64,000 bases of DNA. Origin: Owenia fusiformis (lineage: Eukaryota; Annelida; Polychaeta; Sabellida; Oweniidae). A program made the translations under genes and the position numbers. The stretch covers positions 27,394,166 through 27,458,165 of the forward strand of contig CAIIXF020000011.1 of the NCBI GenBank assembly GCA_903813345.2, in the 5' to 3' direction. Positions 50,637 to 60,600 of the stretch are shown here, piece by piece; the first letter of the stretch is position 1, and the number at the start of each line of letters is the position of its first letter. The notes beneath the pieces are model-generated. The model saw only the letters and a program-made list of their open reading frames with translations. It was not told the DNA's origin and ran no database searches.

Positions 50637-51486
50637 GTTCAATTTGAATTTAAAACTAAACGAATTGTCGAATATTGCAAGTGTAACAATTGAACGGCAA
50701 AAATGATGATGCCTGCATGATCATTAAATAACTTATAACCAATTATCCTGTTAATATAGGTAGAAATGTAACGCGTCACCTTTCATTTCTTTTCCAAAGA
50801 TAAATCATGAGAAAAATGCTTTTATGAGATAAATATAACAGTCTGAATTACCTTATGACCCATATATCTATCGGGAACTGGTTTAACTGTCTATTTATTG
50901 AAATCAGTCCTTCCTGTGCCTTTTCATCCAAATCAGTTTAAAACAATAAATACACGTGATGCGCTCAGTAGGACGGCACATTGAAAAAACCATTGTTGTT
51001 TACCAAACTTTATATCAAAGTGGTGTAGCGATATATGACGTCATCGCACTACTTGTTTCTGGTCCGTTGGCTACCATCTTTATGAGGTCCATTGAAATGG
51101 TAAACATTTAAACATTTGAAAATGAAAGTGACGGATAGAATTCTACTGATCTCTTCTTTCGAACTATCTCATTTTAATGTTAGAAAAATGCACATGAATG
51201 GGAGTAAAATGCAATCAAACACGCGAGACTTTCACTCATTTTGTACCCTATATTCCTGCGAAATTAACATTGATTAAACATCATTTTTTTAAATGTCCGA
51301 ATCGCTTAAAAGTTAAAGTAAATACGATATTTTATAAGTACCAAATATCAATCAGTTCCGATAAAATGCCTTCATTTGTTACATTTTCTGCGAAAACGGT
51401 TGGGCATAATTTCGGTAGAAATGTGTATTTTACGACGTTATATGCATGGTTGAATCCAAAAAGTAGCGTCATTCGGTAAAATTATC
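50637..51486. other. intergenic, no gene seen
   Basis: AT-rich. A 93-codon frame at 51198-51479 stops where the satellite begins; no recognisable motif, not called as a gene. Confidence 0.45.
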
Positions 51487-52870
51487 ATGTGTGCGTAAAA
51501 GTATGTGGATATTTCATTTTGAGTAACTGATTTATCAATTTGACATATATATTGTCTTTGGAACATCACCTTTACACAGAATTATTTTCATAATGATTGC
51601 TCGTTTTGTTCTATGATAAAATGCAATTCTAGACCTGCAGCTGACTCATATCAAAAATTATTTAGCAATGAGTTCAGACTCACTGATTTTTAAGATAGAT
51701 GAAATTAACAAAAAGGGAAAGGGTTATGTGTGCGGTACAGCATGTGGATATTAAACTTTCAATAAATGAATTACAATTTTGATGTTTATATGATCTGAAG
51801 AACATCACCTTTTCACATAATTATTTTTATAATAATTGTTCGATTTCCTTCATGATAAACTGCAATTTTAGACCCGACATATATTAAAGAAGTATCGGAC
51901 AATGTATTAAGGCTCACTGATTTTTAGGATAAAAAAATGAGCAAAGGGAGAAAAGGTCACGTGTGCGTAAAAGCGTGTCAGTATTTGGATTTGAAGAAAT
52001 GAATTAAAGTTTTGACATTAATATTATTTGTGAAGCATCACCTTAACATAGAATTATTTTTATAATTTTTGCTTGGTTCCTTCCATGAGAAAATGCAATT
52101 ATAGACCTGGCACGCGTATCAAAGAAGTATTTGGCAATTGCGTCCAGTCTCTTTGGTTTTCAAGGTAAATGAAATAAGCAAAACTGGAAAAGGTCATGTG
52201 TGCGTAAATGCGTGTCAGTATTTAATTTTGAAGAAATGAATTAATTTTTTGACATTAATATTATTTGTGAAGCACCACCTCTACGCAGAATTATTTTTAT
52301 AATTTTTGCTTGGTTCCTTCCATGAAAAAATGCAATTATAGACCTGGTACACGTATCAAGGTTGTATATAGCAATTGCGTTCGGTCTCCTTGGTTTTCAA
52401 GGTAAATTAAATGAGCAAAACTGGAAAAGGTCATGTGTGCTTAAAAGCGTGTGAGTATTTGATTTTTGATAATTTTTTTGACATTTATTATATCTATTGG
52501 GAATCATCTTTACACAGAATTATTTTTTGATTCAAATTTAGTTCCTTCTATTAGAAAGGCATGGCTAAGATTGGTTCACATGTATAACTGTATTGAGATT
52601 TTTATGTTTGAATCGAACAAAAAGAGATAATGTCACATGTGCGTGAATGCATGCCAATATCTTATTTTAAAACTGAATTATGATTTTGACATTTTCATAA
52701 GCTTTAAACCATTGCCTTTCCACATATTTATTTTCTTAACATTTGAACTTTAAACACGTTCTAAATAAGAAAGGTCAATGTGAGTTGAATTAAAATTTAA
52801 AAAAATATCAATTATCTGCGCATTTTCGTTATTTTACGTCATACGGGATTTCGTGCTTTAAATGGGCTGA
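51487..52870. repeat. satellite-like array, about 238-bp unit, six copies
   Basis: Units begin at about 51487, 51724, 51957, 52196, 52432 and 52633 with CATGTGTGCGTAAAAG-like sequence. Each contains ACACAGAATTATTTTTATAA, ATGAAAAAATGCAATTATAG and GACCTG. The central copies (51957-52430) are most alike; outer copies are diverged, as in arrays homogenised from the centre. Confidence 0.92.
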
Positions 52871-53479
52871 AGGTGAAGAATTGCACGTATACGAAAACGT
52901 TTGTTACCAATTCATCTTTCAAAACACATTTTTATTTTTTACATATCTATGATCTATGATATTATTTTCAGATTAATTGCTAGGTTAATTCAATAAGCAA
53001 TTCTTAGGTATATTTGAACTTTAATTCCATAGCAGATGTAATTCGGACAAAAGTTTTAAAATTCAAGAAGATATTAAATCAATCAAAATAAATCTTATGA
53101 TTCAACCCAGTCGACAATACTTGGTTCAGTTCTTTCATTTTCAATCATACCATGGTCATCGATTAGCATAAGTGGCCGTTCGAAAACATACCATTTTTGT
53201 AGAAAATGAAAGAAAATTGCGTTATAACATGTATCGAGTAATTGCCAAGTTTACGTCTTAAGTTTGATGTGGTAAACAGCATTCTTCATTAAGTACACAT
53301 ATAAGTTAAGGGAAGCAAAAGATCATTTTAAAAATGAAACATATCAATAGATATTTTTAACATTGAAATACTTTAAGAAAGTAAGCTTATACTAGTAGAT
53401 TTGCTAGAACTAGCTGTTTGGAATTCATGAACTTTTCTCCACAGGATCATTTCGTAGTACAAATGCAGGCCATTCAAAG
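52871..53479. other. intergenic, no gene seen
   Basis: AT-rich; nothing supported. Confidence 0.5.
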
Positions 53480-53536
53480 GAAATATAGGTTTCAACATCC
53501 CCGTCTATGAATATTGATCTTTTTCAGACAGCAAAG
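53480..53536 (+). other. possible non-coding first exon of the STRA6-like gene
   Basis: A strong donor (CAAAG|GTAAGT at 53537) lies 0.9 kb upstream of the exon whose acceptor is at 54454. The left boundary is not visible. The assignment to this gene is inference from order and distance only. Confidence 0.25.
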
Positions 53537-54454
53537 GTAAGTTTAAAACAGAAATACTTCTTACGAATCCAAATTACATTTTAAACTTAGAATTGTGATC
53601 TACGATCTTATGGGTATGTGACAAATTTGATTAGATACATTCACTCAGCACGCCGTTAAACATATAATTATCTTTACAAGCGTAACTATTGGTAACTTCG
53701 ATTTTAGTATGTTCAAGTTCAAGTTCTGTAGTCTCGAGAGTCAAACGATTATCATAGTTCATTTGGCCTGCTTTTAGAATTGGGAAAACAAAGGCAATGT
53801 TTATGTTTTATGAACATTCTGATTTGATAGCAAACTTTATTTTTGAGTGTATTAAATCAAATAAAGCTTATTGCGTCGGGACCTGTACGTTCGCCCAATT
53901 AAAGGCAAATGTGCCGTCAATTAAAGAAACATGCACAGTGGTACACCGTTTTTGGAAAACATAACACTGATAATAAAAATACATCAATTGTTATGAAATT
54001 TGCACCATCATTAAAAGGAATCTTGAATTTCATGATGACAAAATATCGGATATATATGACAAGAAATAAAAATTTGTTAAATTTTTCCCAAAAAGTTTTA
54101 AAATAAAAATAAACTAAAAAAATAATATTTTCACGCCAAAAAATAAATAGTTCGACTGTTTTGATTATACATGACGTTTTCAAAGAGTAGAGAGCTAGAT
54201 TCAAAGCACCGTTCCTGCAAGTTTCAAATGAAAATATTAAAAACTGCGCGAGTAAGAGGACCGCAACTTTTTATGTCTACACTGACAAAAACTTGAAATT
54301 CCCGTTGTAAAGATATAGTCCCACGCGGAAGTGCACGTCATAAAGCTGATGGGTTAAGGCAATGTGCCGTCCAACTGGCTACGAGCTCACTATAGCAACG
54401 TTAGAGTCCTTCGAGATGAAATAACATGTCTAATTGATTTTTTCATAATTCTAG

Positions 54455-54608
54455 GTGATCGGTGCGGATTGGCTCGAAAACATTCGATTCGGAAAATATT
54501 TGTGTATTCCATGCAAAAATTGATCTGAAGCAATATGACATCCCAAAGCCCAGCAGAGACGACTACATCAGTGTTCATGGCCAATGACTCTGCCAACGCT
54601 ACCACCCC
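54455..54608 (+). CDS. STRA6-like exon 1 (5' UTR plus first coding part)
   Basis: A pyrimidine-rich acceptor ending TTCTAG at 54454 may begin this exon, so a non-coding upstream exon is likely. Coding starts at ATG 54535 (A at -3) and gives 24 codons plus two bases before the donor GTGAGT at 54609 (phase 2). The encoded tail is Ser/Thr-rich with sequons NDS and NAT, as expected for an extracellular N-terminus. A 5-codon upstream ORF at 54511-54528 ends 6 nt before the ATG. Confidence 0.8.
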
Positions 54609-57600
54609 GTGAGTAGAATTATTCAGAAGATTGCTGATTTATGGGGATTTTATGGTTTATTGTTTAAAGTCTAGCTACAAGGCCATGTGAGCCCCCCCCC
54701 CCCTCCCCTCTCCCACCAACTACAATGATTTTGTGTTGTGTTGGCGAGGTAGATAATGAGGTAAGTCTACCATCTTGAAGCAAGACAGTTGATTATATGG
54801 GGTTTATCTACTCATTGGTTTTTTACATTTGTCATGAGTGAGCGAAGAGAATAACGCTTAAATCATTTAAAACACATAATATGTCCTTATATGTTTAATC
54901 ACCTAATGCTTTAATTTTAAAAAGAACAATTTATTGAAATTGTAAAAATACCAGTTTTCCTTACAAACTTCATCATAATTTTTTTGTTCCAGGAAATGTG
55001 TTTCTTACGTGGACATCAACTCTTATTTTGTATTCAACCTAATACCAGCCGTAAGAATTTATCATAACTTTTAAAAGTAGTTACAACTAAACATAGCAGT
55101 AATCATTATATACAACGACTATAAAAGCAGTAATTATCTGGACAACTTTCTTTAATCGGTATACAGGGTGATCCAAAAAAGATAAACCAAACAAATCTCA
55201 ATAGCTCAATCTTAATAAGTCATATTTGGCATATCATTTGACCCAGTTTCATGTCCCTTCATTCTACTAAGTATCATTGGTCTCTCTCCAATGGTTGAAC
55301 GATTTTATGGCCATTTTACAAAACATGCTTCAATTGTCAAAACATACCGAAATCACCCAATATGAACGAAAGAATTTTAACTTTTGGGACTATTTCAAAG
55401 ATAATGTGCATATTAATAACCCGATTAGCATCGGAGAGTTGAAACAAGATATTGGAAGGGAAATTACTAAATTAGAGCCTTTACACAAGCTATATGTCAC
55501 TGTATAGTCGGAAAACTTTATTCAATGCGTTCAAGTTTGCCTCCAAAGAAAATACCGACATTTTGAGCATGTTTTGTAAAGGGCCATGGAATTGTTACCC
55601 TTTGAAAAGAGACCAATAAAACTTTTGGTTACCTTTTTGGCTCACCCTGTAATACAAGTTATTACGTATTCTTTGAAATTGTTTGAATTAATGTTGTTTG
55701 ATAATTATTCACATTATGAAATAAGGCAATCCAACTTCCGTCTTCGGACTCGCATCAATCCACGTTTGAACATCATTCTATTTCATTTAATTTGCAATAA
55801 CCGGATACAAAATATATATGTTGTCCTCAAGCTGAAATCAAATTCTGTTTTTTCAGAGCTGCGTTATCCTTGTTCTAGCGTTCCTACAACGACGACAGGC
55901 GCTATGTCGGGGTTGTTTAGACGGCCGTCCGGGTGTATTGAGGTACACTTACATCCATACGTTTGGCAGATCCCCTTTGGATCATCCTCAAAGTCTGTTT
56001 ATGTTAAGGGATTAAAAATTCATGAAATTGAAATTAAGCACTAAAATTAATAGGATTCAAAAATTGACAGGCTTCGATATGCTACCCAGTGAAAACTTCC
56101 TGTTGTCAAAATGTATGGAGGGCAACATTGACTACTTTTAAAAATATTTAGGAAAACCTTCAACACTACATGCTATTAAGATTATATTTCTCAATTTCAA
56201 AAGTGCAGATTTGTTTTAAATTATAAACTTTATGTATGTATGTATGTATGTATAAGCTATGTACAGTATGTATGTGTATGTCTACCACGCATGCCCAACC
56301 TAGAGATTATCAATTGTAAACTTTTTAGTGAGTCTAAATCCTGGAATTGTGTTTTCCAGTCCGATAGACTTCATACAGGGTCGTTCCCGACGTTTCTCCT
56401 ACGCCGCAGCATATGGTTTGACGGCAGGCCTCTGTATTACAATGATACTTAGGGAATTACCTGTGAAACCAACGCCAACCACGCCAAGTTATCTCACTAG
56501 TAAGTTCCCTTAAACAGTCTGTCGCCAAAGCTCAAACATAACTTAACTAAACTTAAGCTAATCGGTTGTGTTTGGGGCATTATGAAACAGCCTAAAAGTG
56601 TATCAACACTACATTTTTTTAATTGATTTTTCTTTTTTAATTTTGCTGTTATGTCACCACTACAAGTGGTAACATAGTGTTATATTCTCCAAATCCTTTA
56701 TGGATGGTGTTCGTTGTTTGGTGTTCGGCGTGTGTAACAAAGGCAGGTGGTGACATTTTGCATGTTAATGCCTTGTTCATTAATTTATGATTAACACCAG
56801 AAATATTGCAATTTCAGCATTTTACTACGTGTTGACTGTGATAATATATGGTACCAATTTCTACCCAGTGTTTGCTGTATTGACTATGGACACCATATTT
56901 AGTTATATCATTGGAACGCTCTACGTTTGGTCATATAGCATCATTTTCTTCCTCTCGCTATGGAAACTCTGCAGGGAGGATGTTGATGATGATGTAAGTA
57001 ACTTTTTTCATTCTCCAAATCGATCGATTCTCAATACAATGACTTAATCATGAAGACTTGCCTATTTTCTTGAAACTTCTGTAATTTGTTCTTAACATCA
57101 GATATAGCGCCACGTGATTTTGCTTATTTTGATGTAATTTTGATTGTTGCACATTTACTGTATATTGGTCTAACGTTATAAAAATACATAATTATTTCTT
57201 TGTAGATGATAATAATTGGAGATATGGTATATAATGCCCCTACTATTCTGTGCTGTGGCTATCTCGTGTTCAGTTTTCCAATACGCCTGATTATAAGTAT
57301 CCGAGATAGGAATAAGGATAAGGTATGTAAAGACAGAATCATGGTTAATCAAGATACACATCATATTTGAAAAACAAATCCAAACATGTATAAAGATTAT
57401 AGTTGGTTATTGGAAATGGACTAATAGTAAACAATCAATGTATTAGTTCAACAAGTTAAACCCAATACCACGGCTTTCATTTATAATCTGAGTGTTCTTG
57501 TTGCCGTGGTTGGGTTTAAAAAATTTTGCATCAAGGGCCGAATGGGCACGGATGTTAAACCTAGGGCGGGCCACAAGAAATGTCAGATAAGAAATAAGGC

Positions 57601-60600
57601 CCATACTAGCTAGGTTTAACTTGTTGAACTATCAATGTATCTGAGACATGAATGAAAGCTTAGACTACAGGCCTTGATTTATTTGTAAATTGAGTCCAAA
57701 AATGTTCATGATTGTGCAATTGCTCTTTTCCAGAGTATAGAATGGACACACCATTTCCAGGCAAAATACGTCAGGCGATTATTTGATCCAATACCAGAAG
57801 AGAAGTAAGAATAGAATAAAATCACTATATGCCATTCTGCTGAGGGTCAGTGCGCATGCGTACACGTAACGAACACTCAGATAGAGATGAAATTATCTGG
57901 AAGACCACAATTATATCATCTATGAAGAATCATATAATGGTTGAATAATATGTAATGTCGTGTATACCCCACGTTAGTTTCATATAACTATAAATAATAT
58001 CTCATAATTGTCAAGAATTAGAAATGGGAATACAAGTTAAAGGTGAAACTACCAAAGCAGCATTGATCAAAACCATTGTTCTTTTTAGGCCTCCACCTGG
58101 CATGAAGCAGAAGATAATCGGAACTATAAAATCTCGGATGTACAATAGGGTTTCTGGTAAGTTTATCGAAATAGCATTTACGCATGCGCATGTGAAATAA
58201 TAATGTACGCATGTGCATGGGAACACAAGAAAATAATCTAATCTCGGGACACTAAATGTGATAACTAGCCATAACGAGTATTAAAAAAGGTACTATTCAA
58301 CTCTACACTTCCATTTCTTATAAGACAAAGCGCTCGTACAATCGGGATCTAGGTTAAAAAACGTGCCTCTTCAGCTTTTCACATATATATGTATATAAAC
58401 AGTATATGTATATATTTATTATATATATATTCGTTAATGGAATTTATGATTCTAGGGTATAGGTACTCCACACGTATGATATGTACTACAGTAGTGACAA
58501 TCATTGTCATCTATATGGTAAGCTTAAATCATAAACGGCTTCGTAAACATCATAATCGTGTTGTATTTTGTTTATTGTAAGTTATAAATTGTGAAATGTG
58601 GCAATGTAAAGTAAAAATAAAAGGCAAACAATAAAAACCCATAGTCAATACTCCCGGGTAAAAAAATTAAAGCATTTCATTTCAGTTGTTTTCCCTGTAT
58701 ATGCTGCTGATATACCCATATTTGGACTATGCCTATCTGTCAATCGCAGCCATTCTTGAAACTGACACCACCGATTTAGTCCAGCTCCTCATAGAGGCAA
58801 TCATGGAAAATGAAATTGATGTCCCACAAGTGTTTGAAATTCTAGATACCTATTTAGCAACAATCAAAGGTAAAATGTGTTGAAACGGTGACAATTGCAA
58901 GTATCAGCAAGCATTGTATGCAGTATATATGTCAAAATAGTGGGTCGTCAGAAATCACCTTTAAATGGTTCAGCATAGTGCGTATCAAAACTAGCAAATA
59001 AATTATAAAACCACAAAACCCGCGATGTTTTGTATTCCCTTTGTGTTTGATTACAGGTTTTGGGGACATGATCTAGTCTATGCTAAAATTCTCCAACTTT
59101 GAAACCACACCAATCTTGCTTAAAGTTGTATGTGATACATGCTATCAACTATTCCTTAATTTAATATAGCGTGAAATGTTTTAGTTAGTTTTGTTGTTGC
59201 TGCTGCTGTTGCCTTCATTCTCGTGATCTACAACATACTCAGGAGTTTGGCCTGCTACAGGTACATGTAGTCATTTTAGTTAGTTTGACATCTGTTATGT
59301 TGCCTATTTACGACATCATTGAAAATTATATGTAGGTATGTATGCTAAAAGATGCGCAAACACGTCTTATGGTCCTTCCAATTTACCCACCTTCCAAGTA
59401 TCTGCTTTATAAATCGGTATACTAAGTAAATAGTCCATGGTATGAAATTTCTAGGACGTCTAATAAAGGAGCTGGTAGCACACTATAGCGCAGCGATATT
59501 TGACCTAACATAAACATACCTACATATGTTCCCTAATAATTTTTATTATTACCGTTTGATATACTTCCGGCTTTTAGGCTCAATTATACCTGCCATTAAC
59601 AGAGGTCAAAAAACTACCAAAAAATATAATCCCAATTTTTCCCAATTTGGAGTACACAATGCCAGAAAATAATACAAAATGATTTTAAATATATGGTTTA
59701 GGTTTTTAAGCTATAAATTTGAGGTTATTTTTCTTATCAATACCAAAAAATTATGTAGTCAGTGTATCGACGTTTTGTATTGTTTCTCAGGTATTAATGA
59801 GATAAATGTTACAAATGATTCACTTTTATATTAGAATGACAAATGTTTAAATTATGCTAGTTTTTCACAAAATGGGTCTCAATATGTTTTGAGATATGGA
59901 CATGAGATATTATCAATAAAGGAGGACATATTGTTCTTCCTTGAAGAATTGGGTCTACGGCTAAAATTATATTTCTCGTAGTTAGATATAGCTCAGCTGC
60001 TTATAAAACAACGATCAAGACATGGTCGAATTCATGAACAATTGAGAAAAATCGTTATCATTATCTTCCTAAAATCTGATTGTATCCAGTGGTAAGGTCA
60101 AAAAAGAAACAGCCATCAGAAAACTTGATGATAGCCACAAGTAACGTCGAGGAAGAATTGTAAGGCGTTCGATTGCATATTACCCTAATTGATTATCAGA
60201 CATGCCCTTGGAATATATGAACATTCCAATACCTCTGTAACATTTAATTAGATATAAATCGCACCTATTTGTTATTGTATTATGTTTAATAAAACAGGAA
60301 CAATAACTTGTCGTTAGACCCCTTGCGATTATATAGAAAAATTCTGGTAATAAAATGTTTTAAATTGTAAGAAAACTAATTTGTTTCCAATCATATGTTA
60401 TCTAAATATTCTACACAATTTTGTTGAATCGGCTTGGCTCATATTTGGAAAATCAAACAAAATCTGAAAAATACACTTGCGTAATTACACTAATTAAACA
60501 CCGACATCTACAGTAAAATTATAGTATATTTCTACACTATGATAATCTAGTTTTTGTTTGTATGCTTAAAATAACGGTCTGTGTCTTATAAAATGTATAA

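Noticed and set aside
51198-51479. 93-codon frame next to the satellite
   Set aside because: No recognisable motif; ends at the array edge; no splice or promoter support.
55586-56044. 152-codon frame
   Set aside because: Spans the mariner end, intron and STRA6-like exon 3, but exon 3 is read in another frame with family-matching residues.
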